Source: Pedococcus sp. 5OH_020 (GTDB lineage Bacteria; Actinomycetota; Actinomycetes; Actinomycetales; Dermatophilaceae). Taken from it: DNA of 64,000 bases. The notes under the pieces are model-generated. The model had not been told where the DNA came from, did no database searches, and saw only the letters and a list, made by a program, of their open reading frames with translations. Made by a program: the position numbers and the translations under genes. Of the stretch, positions 49,576 through 57,130 are shown piece after piece; the stretch's first letter is position 1; each line of letters opens with the position of its first letter. The stretch lies in contig NZ_JAPYZV010000001.1 of the NCBI RefSeq assembly GCF_027812955.1, forward strand, positions 485,769 through 549,768, given 5' to 3'.

Positions 49576-49710
49576 GGCACCGGTGCGGGACCGACGTGGC
49601 GAACTGCTGCTGGCATCGGTCGAAGGTGCTATGGACAACGCTGCTGCCGGTGTGGCTTGGCTGAGTATGCCTCGATCCTCTGCCGTTTGGTGCCGTGAAG
49701 CCTGAAAGCC

Positions 49711-49938
49711 TCAGGGTGCGGCAGCCTCCGTGTCGCCGGTGTCCATGCTGTTCGGCACGGGCTTCCCGCCCGGTTCCACCTCGTAGTCGCCCTTCACCTC
49801 ATCCCAGGCCGCCACCTGCTCCTCGTTCAGCTCGAGGTCCACGCCCTCGGCCTGGTCGTCCTGGCCCCCTTCGGCGTCACTCCGCTCGACCTCCGCGTCC
49901 GCGATCTCGCTCGGGACTGCGCTGCTCGGCTCGCTCAT
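49711..49938 (-). CDS. Small acidic hypothetical protein
   Basis: A 75-residue, strongly acidic, hydrophilic protein with no membrane segment or Cys. It has a Glu/Asp-rich middle ([20 protein letters not shown]) and one short amphipathic stretch ([19 protein letters not shown]). The GGAAGGAAG ribosome-binding site upstream of ATG 49938 is the main support. It is divergent from ahcY. No function is assigned; it is probably intrinsically disordered. Confidence 0.6.
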   Translation of the reverse strand: MSEPSSAVPSEIADAEVERSDAEGGQDDQAEGVDLELNEEQVAAWDEVKGDYEVEPGGKPVPNSMDTGDTEAAAP

Positions 49939-50058
49939 GGCTTCGCTTCCTTCCGTGTCGGTCGGTCCGGTCTATCACCTCGGTCGCCCCGGTGCGCGAC
50001 AGCCGTCTCCGCACGCCTCCCGCCACCCGCCGCACTGGGGGAGCAGGGCGACCTCGGC

Positions 50059-50064
50059 TAGACT
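50059..50064 (+). promoter_or_regulatory. -10 box TAGACT of ahcY
   Basis: TAGACT fits the actinobacterial -10 consensus and would start transcription near A50071, just before the foldable leader. No clear -35 is visible. Confidence 0.45.
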
Positions 50065-50070
50065 GGCAGC

Positions 50071-50161
50071 ACCGCCGGCGCGGGTGATACCCCGCTCTCG
50101 TGAACGCCCAGATGGGCTGCGCCGGGTCTGCAGACCACACACTCAACGGAAGAGATTTCGC
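50071..50161 (+). ncRNA. Structured 5' leader of ahcY (candidate regulatory RNA)
   Basis: CCGGCGC (50075-50081) can pair perfectly with GCGCCGG (50119-50125), enclosing two hairpins: GGGT-GAT-ACCC (50082-50092) and GCCC-AGAT-GGGC (50106-50117). A 12-bp palindrome GGTCTGCAGACC (50125-50136) and the GGAAGAGA ribosome site follow. The fold is seen in the sequence. It lacks the SAH riboswitch conserved core I know, so ligand sensing is speculation. Confidence 0.4.
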
Positions 50162-51595
50162 ATGTCCTTTGACTACAAGGTTGCCGACCTGGGCCTCGCC
50201 GAGGCAGGCCGTCACCAGATCCGCCTGGCCGAGCACGAGATGCCCGGGCTGATGAGCCTGCGCGAGGAGTTCGGGGCGGCCCAGCCGCTCAAGGGCGCCA
50301 GGATCGCAGGATCCCTGCACATGACCGTCCAGACGGCGGTCCTCATCGAGACGCTCGTGGCGCTCGGGGCAGAGGTCCGCTGGGCCTCCTGCAACATCTA
50401 CTCCACCCAGGACGAGGCCGCCGCAGCGGTCGTCGTCGGCACCGGCACGCCGCAGGCTCCGGCCGGCGTCCCGGTCTTCGCCTGGAAGGGCGAGACCCTG
50501 CCGGAGTACTGGGACTGCACCGAGCAGATCCTCACCTGGCCGGGTGAGGAAGGTCCGAACATGATCCTCGACGACGGTGGCGACGCCACGATGCTGGTCC
50601 ACAAGGGCCGCGAGTGGGAGCTTGCCGGGCAGGTGCCGGCCACCACCGAGGACGACTCCGAGGAGTTCGGCGTCTTCAAGGAGCTGGTCCGTAAGACGGT
50701 GGCCGCCGAGCCGCAGAAGTGGACCAAGGTCGCGGAGCAGGTCAAGGGCGTGACCGAGGAGACCACCACAGGGGTGCACCGGCTCTACGAGCTGGCCAGG
50801 TCCGGCGACCTGCTCTTCCCTGCGATCAACGTCAACGACTCGGTCACCAAGTCGAAGTTCGACAACAAGTACGGCTGCCGTCACTCGCTCATCGACGGCC
50901 TCAACCGGGCCACCGACGTGCTCATCGGTGGGAAGGTCGCGGTCGTCTGCGGCTACGGCGACGTCGGTAAGGGCTGCGCCCAGTCCCTGGCCGGCCAGGG
51001 TGCGCGGGTCATCGTCACCGAGGTCGACCCGATCTGCGCCCTGCAGGCAGCGATGGAGGGCTTCCAGGTCGCGCGGATCGAGGACGTCGTCGACAGTGCC
51101 GACATCTTCGTCACCACGACCGGCTGCTACGACGTCATCACCGCCGAGCACATGCAGCAGATGAAGAACAAGGCGATCGTGGCCAACATCGGCCACTTCG
51201 ACAACGAGATCGACATGGCGGGTCTCGCCAAGGTGCCCGGCATCACCAAGACCGAGATCAAGACCCAGGTCCACGAGTGGACGTTCGCGAGCGGCAGCTC
51301 GATCATCGTCCTCTCCGAGGGCCGCCTCATGAACCTCGGCAACGCCACCGGTCACCCGAGCTTCGTCATGTCGAACTCGTTCTCGAACCAGACCATCGCC
51401 CAGATCGAGCTGTGGACCAAGCCCGGCGAGTACAAGAACGAGGTCTACGTCCTGCCCAAGCACCTGGACGAGAAGGTGGCTCGCCTGCACCTCGACGCCC
51501 TTGGTGTCCGGCTCACCGAGCTCAGTAAGGGCCAGGCCGAGTACCTCGGCGTGGACGTCGTCGGCCCGTACAAGCCCGAGCACTACCGCTACTGA
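50162..51595 (+). CDS. ahcY: Adenosylhomocysteinase
   Basis: Splits S-adenosylhomocysteine into adenosine and homocysteine, removing the product inhibitor of methyltransferases. The 477 residues include the substrate-site blocks [19 protein letters not shown] and [15 protein letters not shown], the NAD-binding [13 protein letters not shown] (~264), and the end of the family, [18 protein letters not shown]. As in other actinobacterial enzymes there is a ~40-residue extra segment in the central region ([17 protein letters not shown]). ATG 50162 has GGAAGAGA upstream. The gene is followed by a strong terminator and is monocistronic. Confidence 0.97.
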   Translation: MSFDYKVADLGLAEAGRHQIRLAEHEMPGLMSLREEFGAAQPLKGARIAGSLHMTVQTAVLIETLVALGAEVRWASCNIYSTQDEAAAAVVVGTGTPQAPAGVPVFAWKGETLPEYWDCTEQILTWPGEEGPNMILDDGGDATMLVHKGREWELAGQVPATTEDDSEEFGVFKELVRKTVAAEPQKWTKVAEQVKGVTEETTTGVHRLYELARSGDLLFPAINVNDSVTKSKFDNKYGCRHSLIDGLNRATDVLIGGKVAVVCGYGDVGKGCAQSLAGQGARVIVTEVDPICALQAAMEGFQVARIEDVVDSADIFVTTTGCYDVITAEHMQQMKNKAIVANIGHFDNEIDMAGLAKVPGITKTEIKTQVHEWTFASGSSIIVLSEGRLMNLGNATGHPSFVMSNSFSNQTIAQIELWTKPGEYKNEVYVLPKHLDEKVARLHLDALGVRLTELSKGQAEYLGVDVVGPYKPEHYRY

Positions 51596-51642
51596 CGCAG
51601 CCTGGCGGGCCCGTGCTCCGCGGCCCTTCCCGCGCAATACTC

Positions 51643-51673
51643 GTAGGCCGCCCACCTGGTGTGGGCGGCCTAC
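51643..51673 (+). terminator. Intrinsic terminator of ahcY
   Basis: GTAGGCCGCCCAC and its exact complement GTGGGCGGCCTAC form a perfect 13-bp stem with a CTGGT loop, 48 nt after the ahcY stop. It lacks a T-tract, like many high-GC terminators. It is the strongest hairpin seen in the window. Confidence 0.8.
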
Positions 51674-51823
51674 GGCCTGCGCGGCTCCGTCGTGCGGGGG
51701 CTCCCGCGTCGGACGGCCGGGATCGGATGGGCCGAACGTACGAGAAAGAACGACTGCGCGCTCCCGGGCTCGCGGGCCCCGGCATACTCGTCGGGTCCGA
51801 ACGAACGCCCGGAGGAGCTCACC

Positions 51824-53071
51824 TTGGCCGTCCTGAGCGCCGACGCGACGCCAAGCCGACCTCGTACCGCAGCGGTCGCGGTCCTCGGGTGGCGGTACGC
51901 GCTCGCGGTGCCTGTCGCCGTCTTCCTGGTCACCAGGGTCGTGGCGGCGGTGCTCGTGCTGGTCAGCTCCCGGCACCAGATCGCTCTGGGACCCAGCACG
52001 ATCCCCGGTCTCTTCGTCTACGAGGGGACTCCAGCGGATCCGGGGTACCTTGCGGTCACGAGGAACTGGGACGGCCAGTGGTACCAGCTCATCGCCACCG
52101 AGGGGTACCACCACGTCGGTCCGGGTGAGGTGCCTTCCCACGCCACGGTCTGGGCGTGGGCGTTCCCGCCGGTCTACCCCCTGGTGGTGGGTGGACTCAT
52201 GCACGCCGGCGGGCTCTCGTTCGCGGTGGCGTCCACACTGCTGAACCTCACGGCCGGTGCCGCTGCCATGGTGCTGCTCCACCGACTGCTGGAGGAGACC
52301 GGAGGCCGATGGGTGGCCACCAGCGGCGTCATCCTCTCGTGCTGCTTCATGAGTGCCCCGTTGTTCCAGGCGGCCTACAGCGAGTCCCTGGCGTTCCTCT
52401 TCCTTCTCGCCGCGTTCCACCTCGTGAGGCGTCGCGCCTACTGGCTTGCCCTGCTGCCGACCGGCCTACTGTCGTTCACCCGCCTGATCACACCGGTCCT
52501 GGCTGTCGTGGTCGTCGCAGCCCTGGTGCACCGGGTTCGGACGCACGGCTGGTCCTCGGTCTCGGGCAGCCAACGCCTGGGGGCCGCAGCTCTGGCTGCC
52601 TACTCCGCGGCCGGGGCCCTGGCCTGGCCCACGCTCGCCTCCTCGCTGATGGGTGACACGGCGCGGTTCAACCGGGGTGCCGACGTCGTTTCCGGACTTG
52701 GCGCCGACTGGTTCGCGACGAGCTGGGCCTCACTCGGTCTCCCGGGCATCGTCCTCGTGCTGAGCGTGATGGCGGTCCTGGTCATCAGCGCTGTCTCCTC
52801 GCGAAGTGCAGCATGGGGTTTCGAGCTGCGGGTGTGGTCGGTCGCCTACCCGCTGTACGTCATGGCTGTGACACCCATCACCGCCGGCGTTCTGAGGTAC
52901 GCCCTCCTGGCGCCGACGTTGGGACTGCTGGCGGTCGGGATCCCGCGGTCCGGTCGTCCGACGCGTGGCCAGATGGCCCTGGTGGTCCTGGCCGCGGTGG
53001 TGGGGCTGGTGTGCCAGTGGCTCTTCGTGAGGTACCTGCTCGTGCTCGACCTGCACCCCCTCATGCCGTGA
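51824..53071 (+). CDS. PIG-V-like mannosyltransferase (GT-C membrane protein)
   Basis: A 415-residue protein with ten or so hydrophobic segments. The first outer loop carries TRNWDGQWYQLIATEGY, the WD motif of PIG-V/GPI mannosyltransferase-II-like proteins (donor polyprenyl-phosphate mannose), and FPPVYPLVVGGLMHAGG and AAYSESLAFLFLLAAFHL follow as in that family. The TTG start at 51824 is chosen because GGAGGAG lies six nucleotides upstream. Its stop overlaps the next GTG (GTGA). It is inserted between ahcY and mtrA, where mycobacteria have other genes. The glycan acceptor is unknown. Confidence 0.75.
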   Translation: MAVLSADATPSRPRTAAVAVLGWRYALAVPVAVFLVTRVVAAVLVLVSSRHQIALGPSTIPGLFVYEGTPADPGYLAVTRNWDGQWYQLIATEGYHHVGPGEVPSHATVWAWAFPPVYPLVVGGLMHAGGLSFAVASTLLNLTAGAAAMVLLHRLLEETGGRWVATSGVILSCCFMSAPLFQAAYSESLAFLFLLAAFHLVRRRAYWLALLPTGLLSFTRLITPVLAVVVVAALVHRVRTHGWSSVSGSQRLGAAALAAYSAAGALAWPTLASSLMGDTARFNRGADVVSGLGADWFATSWASLGLPGIVLVLSVMAVLVISAVSSRSAAWGFELRVWSVAYPLYVMAVTPITAGVLRYALLAPTLGLLAVGIPRSGRPTRGQMALVVLAAVVGLVCQWLFVRYLLVLDLHPLMP

Positions 53072-54549
53072 CCGCGGGCCCCTCGACGGACACCGTGGCC
53101 AGCGCCGCACCGCGTCGCAGGACCGGGGCGGTGGGTCACCTGTGGAAGTCCCCGATCGCGATCCTGCTCGTCGTGGCCTTCATGGCGTGGCAGGCCACCC
53201 TCGGGGCGGACGCCTTCTGGGTGGTCGCGCTCGGCCGGCATATCCTGCGGACCGGCAGCATCCCTGAGGGCATCCCCTTCGCGACGGCGGACTCCACGGG
53301 GTGGCACAACGTCCCTGTCCTCGCAGAACTCGTCTTCGCGCTTGCCACGGCCCCTGGCGACCGCGGGCTGGCCTATCTTCAGCTGGTGCTCGGCGGTGGA
53401 GCGCTCCTGCTCTTGGGCGCCACGGCCCTCCGCCGGGGTGCCTCCGACGGGAAGATGGCCCGCGTCATCCTCCTTACAGCGCTCATGTCGCTCCCGGCAC
53501 TCGTGGTCATCCGCCTGCAGATGCTCTCCGTGCTGCCCTTCGCCGTGCTGATGGCGGTGATCACCGGGGAGGCTCGCCGGCCCAGCCGACGAGCCTGGTG
53601 GGTTCCGGCCATCGTTGCGCTGTGGTCGAACCTGCACGGGGCGGTGCTCGTCGGTGTGGCCGTCACCGGGTGCTACCTCGTGGTGGAGCGCCTGCCTCGA
53701 CGGCCTGCGGAGTCCGTCGCGCTGGGAGCCGCCACCATCGGGGCCCTGTTCCTGACTCCCGCCGGGCCGCGCACCCTTCACTACTATCTGGGCGTCCTCT
53801 CCAACCAGGCGGCCCAGCGTGGGTCGGAGCTGTGGGCGGCACCGGACCTCACGCGTCCGCTGGATGCGGTGATGGTGGCCGCGGGAGTGGTTCTGCTGGT
53901 GCTGGTGCTACGCCGCCGACGGGCCGCTTGGGAGTATGCCGCGGTCGGTTCCTTGTCGCTGGCGACCGTCCTCGCTGCACGCAACGGAGTCTGGCTGGCC
54001 TTCGCCTCGTTCCTGCTGGCAGCATCACCCGACCTGCGTCTGGCCCCAAGCGGTGCTCGCTCTGACGAGGGGCAACAGCCGCGTACGGACGCGACGCCGG
54101 GGCTGCGACATCCTGACGTCACGGCGCGCCCCGCCCTGCGGCACTGGGCCGTGACGGGGCTGGTGGCCGTGGCTCTGTCGGCGTCCATCATCGCCGCGAA
54201 GCCTCTCGTTGCGGGCTTCGTCCCGGCGGACGTCTCCCGGGCCGTCGAGGCGCAGGTGGTGGGGCAGGGCGTGGTTCTGGCCTCCGAGCCGGCGGTGGAG
54301 CAGCTCGCCGCGGACGGCATCACGGTGTGGCTCAGTGACCCTATCGACGCCTTCCACCCGGCCGACCAGGCGACGTACCTGGACTTCCTGCTCGGCCTGC
54401 CCTCCGGCCGCCGCGCCCTCGACCACGTCGATGTCGTCCTGGTGGACAGGAGTCGGCCGGCGCACCGTCTGATGGTCGGACAGCCAGGCTGGCGCTCAAC
54501 TGGCGTGATGGGGCAATGGGAGGTCTTCACCAGAGACACCCCACGGTGA
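53068..54549 (+). CDS. Polytopic membrane protein, GT-C-like (paralogue of the 45.8-kb gene)
   Basis: A 493-residue protein with about 11 hydrophobic segments. The first outer loop reads TLGADAFWVVALGRHILRTGSIPEG, then STGWHNVPVLAELVF, matching the arrangement of the gene at 45786-47249. It ends with a soluble ~100-residue domain (LDHVDVVLVDRSRPAHRL). GTG 53068 overlaps the PIG-V-like stop (GTGA), so the pair is one operon. The two paralogues flank the ahcY region. I could not assign an activity. Confidence 0.7.
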   Translation: MTAGPSTDTVASAAPRRRTGAVGHLWKSPIAILLVVAFMAWQATLGADAFWVVALGRHILRTGSIPEGIPFATADSTGWHNVPVLAELVFALATAPGDRGLAYLQLVLGGGALLLLGATALRRGASDGKMARVILLTALMSLPALVVIRLQMLSVLPFAVLMAVITGEARRPSRRAWWVPAIVALWSNLHGAVLVGVAVTGCYLVVERLPRRPAESVALGAATIGALFLTPAGPRTLHYYLGVLSNQAAQRGSELWAAPDLTRPLDAVMVAAGVVLLVLVLRRRRAAWEYAAVGSLSLATVLAARNGVWLAFASFLLAASPDLRLAPSGARSDEGQQPRTDATPGLRHPDVTARPALRHWAVTGLVAVALSASIIAAKPLVAGFVPADVSRAVEAQVVGQGVVLASEPAVEQLAADGITVWLSDPIDAFHPADQATYLDFLLGLPSGRRALDHVDVVLVDRSRPAHRLMVGQPGWRSTGVMGQWEVFTRDTPR

Positions 54550-54570
54550 CCCGGGGCAGGTGAGACAACC

Positions 54571-54599
54571 GTGCCTCGTCATATGTGATGATGCGAGCC
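54571..54599 (+). promoter_or_regulatory. Candidate promoter of mtrA-mtrB-lpqB
   Basis: TGAGAC (54571-54576) and TGTGAT (54594-54599) are separated by 17 nt. The start site would be near 54606, close to the possible TTG start at 54607 of mtrA. Confidence 0.35.
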
Positions 54600-54636
54600 G
54601 GAGGCTTTGCTCATTGCCGAAAGTGGGTTGACGCAG

Positions 54637-55314
54637 GTGAAGGGTCGCGTGCTCATCGTCGACGACGATCTCGCGCTGGCGGAGATGCTCGGCATCGTCC
54701 TGCGCAACGAGGGCCTCGACGTGTCGCACGTGGCGGACGGCAGCAACGCCGTGGCGGCCTTCCGGGACTCCCGGCCCGACCTCGTCCTGCTCGACGTGAT
54801 GCTTCCCGGGCTGGACGGCATGGAGGTGTGCCGTCGCATCCGGGCGGAGTCCGGGGTCCCGATCGTCATGCTCACGGCGCGGACCGACACCGTGGACGTC
54901 GTCGTAGGGCTGGAGTCCGGCGCCGACGACTACGTGGTCAAGCCCTTCAAGCCGCAGGAGCTCATCGCTCGGATCCGCGCCCGCCTTCGGCGCGGGGACG
55001 AGCCGGAGCCGGAGCGGCTCGAGATCGGGGACCTCGTCATCGACGTGGCGGGTCACTCGGTCAAGCGCGAGGGCGAGCCGCTGTCCCTCACCCCGCTGGA
55101 GTTCGACCTGCTGGTCGCCCTCGCCCGGAAACCGTGGCAGGTGTTCACCCGCGAGGTGCTGCTCGAGCAGGTCTGGGGCTACCGGCATGCCGGCGACACT
55201 CGCCTGGTGAACGTCCACGTGCAGCGGCTCCGGTCCAAGATCGAGCACGACCCCGAGCGACCCGAGATCGTGGTCACCGTCCGCGGCGTCGGCTACAAGG
55301 CTGGCCCGAGCTAG
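54637..55314 (+). CDS. mtrA: DNA-binding response regulator MtrA
   Basis: OmpR-family regulator controlling cell-wall and division genes. The receiver domain has GRVLIVDDDLALAEML, phospho-acceptor Asp53 in LVLLDVMLPG, and the conserved VVGLESGADDYVVKPFKPQEL. The C-terminal winged helix ends with VNVHVQRLRSKIEHDPERP and VVTVRGVGYKAG. Similarity to mycobacterial MtrA runs over the whole length. The start is uncertain: GTG 54637 places Asp at 53; TTG 54628 and TTG 54607 are in frame, and the promoter position would favour a short leader. It forms an operon with mtrB (2 nt gap) and lpqB. Confidence 0.95.
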   Translation: MKGRVLIVDDDLALAEMLGIVLRNEGLDVSHVADGSNAVAAFRDSRPDLVLLDVMLPGLDGMEVCRRIRAESGVPIVMLTARTDTVDVVVGLESGADDYVVKPFKPQELIARIRARLRRGDEPEPERLEIGDLVIDVAGHSVKREGEPLSLTPLEFDLLVALARKPWQVFTREVLLEQVWGYRHAGDTRLVNVHVQRLRSKIEHDPERPEIVVTVRGVGYKAGPS

Positions 55315-55316
55315 CG

Positions 55317-57101
55317 ATGTCCGGTTCGCCGGTGTCCGCCCGCCCCGCCACTCAGCGGACTCCGCATCCCCGGCTCCCCGACCGCCGGGAGCTGGCGCGC
55401 GGTGGTCGCCGCCTCCTCAGCCGCGCACGTGCCGTATCGTCGGCCTCCCTGCGCGGCCTGGTGCACGCGTGGCGTTCGTCGCTGCAGTTCCGCGTCGTGA
55501 GCACGACCATGCTCCTCGGCCTCGCCGTCGTGCTGATGCTCGGCTCCTACCTGTTCCAGTCGATCTCCAACGGCCTGGAACAGGACCGTATGGCGTCCGC
55601 CCAGGTGGAGGCGTCACGGCTCACGACAGAGGTGCAGGGCCGGTTCGACGAGAGCGACCGCACGAGCAACGAGCCGCAGCTCAACCTGCTCGCTCGCGAC
55701 GTGATCAAGGGCGCCGCTGCCGCAGGTGGTGACAACGAGCGCTACCTGCTGCTCGTGCGAAGCCTCGCCAACACCTCACCCACGGTGGTCCAGACGGTGC
55801 TCAGCGGCAGCGTCGGCCTCACGAGCATCCCCAGCCAGATGCGCCAGGCCGTCTCGGCGGACCAGCGCCACCAGCAGGTGACCCTCATCGGCATACCGGA
55901 CGCGCGGAGCGACCGCACGGTCCCCGCCGTGCTGGTGGGTTCCCAGGTCGAGCTCCCGGTGGCCGGCAAGTACGACCTGTACGCGGTGTTCCCCATGCAG
56001 CGGGAGCAGGCCACTCTCGACCTCATCACCCGGACGTTCACCCTCGGTGGACTGGCGCTCGTCTTCCTCGTGGGCGCGATCGCCTGGGTCGTGGCCCGTC
56101 AGGTCGTGATTCCCGTCCGCCGGGCCGCGGTGGTCTCGGAGCGCCTGTCCTCAGGTCGACTCCATGAACGGATGCGTGCGAGGGGGGAGGACGACCTCGC
56201 GCGGCTAGCGAAGTCGTTCAACGAGATGGCGGACAGCCTGCAGACCCAGATCCGTCAGCTGGAAGGCCTGTCCCGCGTGCAGCAGCGGTTCGTCTCGGAC
56301 GTCTCCCACGAGCTCCGGACCCCGTTGACGACGATCCGCATGGCAGCCGACCTCATCCACGACTCCCGCAACCAGTTCGACCCCACAGTGTCCCGGTCGG
56401 CCGAGCTGCTGCACGCCGAGCTCGACCGGTTCGAGGAGCTGCTCGGCGACCTCCTGGAGATCAGCAGGTTCGACGCCGGCGCCGCCGCGCTCGACGCGGA
56501 TCTCACGGACGTACGCGACACCGTGGCGCGCGCGGTGCATGCGGCGCAGCCGATCGCCGACCGCTGGGGCAGCACCGTCACCATGACCGCCCGTGGGTCC
56601 TGCACCGCCGAGATGGACGCTCGCAGGGTGGAGCGGATCCTGCGCAACCTGGTCGTGAACGCCCTGGAGCACGGCGAGGGCCGGCCCGTCGAGATCGCGG
56701 TAGCCGGGAACGAGACCGCCGTCGCCGTGACCGTCCGCGACCACGGCGTCGGGCTGCGCCCGGGGGAGGCGGCCCTGGTGTTCAACCGCTTCTGGCGCGC
56801 CGACCCTGCCCGGGCCCGGACGACCGGCGGCACGGGCCTGGGTCTGGCCATCTCGCTGGAGGACGCGCGGCTGCACCAGGGGTGGCTGCAGGCGTGGGGC
56901 GAGCCGGGGGAGGGGTCGGTCTTCCGGCTGACTCTTCCGCGGCGCGCGGGAACGCCGATCGTCGAGTCGCCGCTCCCGCTCCGCCCTGCCGACGTGCCCG
57001 CCGCGCAGCCTGGGTCTCCGGACCGGCGTGAGACCACGCTGCCTCCGGCCCCCGGTGACCCTTCGCGGGCCACGCCCGCTGCTCGTGGCACCGCCCGATG
57101 A
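55317..57101 (+). CDS. mtrB: Sensor histidine kinase MtrB
   Basis: Membrane sensor kinase that phosphorylates MtrA. The 594 residues comprise a ~55-residue basic cytoplasmic tail, TM1 (~59-79), an extracytoplasmic sensor domain of ~160 residues, TM2 (~243-265), HAMP, and the catalytic part: His331 in SDVSHELRTPL, N-box LRNLVVNALEHG, G1 DHGVGL, F-box and G2 GGTGLGLAI. A Pro-rich tail of ~60 residues ends it. The ATG overlaps nothing but is two nucleotides after the mtrA stop. Confidence 0.95.
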   Translation: MSGSPVSARPATQRTPHPRLPDRRELARGGRRLLSRARAVSSASLRGLVHAWRSSLQFRVVSTTMLLGLAVVLMLGSYLFQSISNGLEQDRMASAQVEASRLTTEVQGRFDESDRTSNEPQLNLLARDVIKGAAAAGGDNERYLLLVRSLANTSPTVVQTVLSGSVGLTSIPSQMRQAVSADQRHQQVTLIGIPDARSDRTVPAVLVGSQVELPVAGKYDLYAVFPMQREQATLDLITRTFTLGGLALVFLVGAIAWVVARQVVIPVRRAAVVSERLSSGRLHERMRARGEDDLARLAKSFNEMADSLQTQIRQLEGLSRVQQRFVSDVSHELRTPLTTIRMAADLIHDSRNQFDPTVSRSAELLHAELDRFEELLGDLLEISRFDAGAAALDADLTDVRDTVARAVHAAQPIADRWGSTVTMTARGSCTAEMDARRVERILRNLVVNALEHGEGRPVEIAVAGNETAVAVTVRDHGVGLRPGEAALVFNRFWRADPARARTTGGTGLGLAISLEDARLHQGWLQAWGEPGEGSVFRLTLPRRAGTPIVESPLPLRPADVPAAQPGSPDRRETTLPPAPGDPSRATPAARGTAR

Positions 57102-57130
57102 GAGCCCGATGAGGGTCCGATGAGGGCCCG
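57098..57130 (+). repeat. Triplicated 11-bp unit at the mtrB-lpqB junction forming ATGA mini-ORFs
   Basis: ATGAGAGCCCG (57098), ATGAGGGTCCG (57109) and ATGAGGGCCCG (57120) repeat every 11 bp. The mtrB TGA overlaps ATG 57098; that four-codon frame stops at 57112, overlapping ATG 57109; its four-codon frame stops at 57123, overlapping ATG 57120, the lpqB start. Every step is an ATGA overlap. Confidence 0.8.

Noticed and set aside
50040-50161. Canonical SAH riboswitch upstream of ahcY
   Set aside because: The leader folds, and CAACGG occurs near the ribosome site, but I do not find the GAGGAGCGCUGC-type conserved core expected for the known class. It is reported only as an unclassified structured leader.
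49877-52420. 847-residue open frame on the minus strand
   Set aside because: It is antisense to ahcY and the PIG-V-like gene. Its translation is low-complexity Arg/Asp/His-rich, typical of a shadow frame in high-GC DNA.
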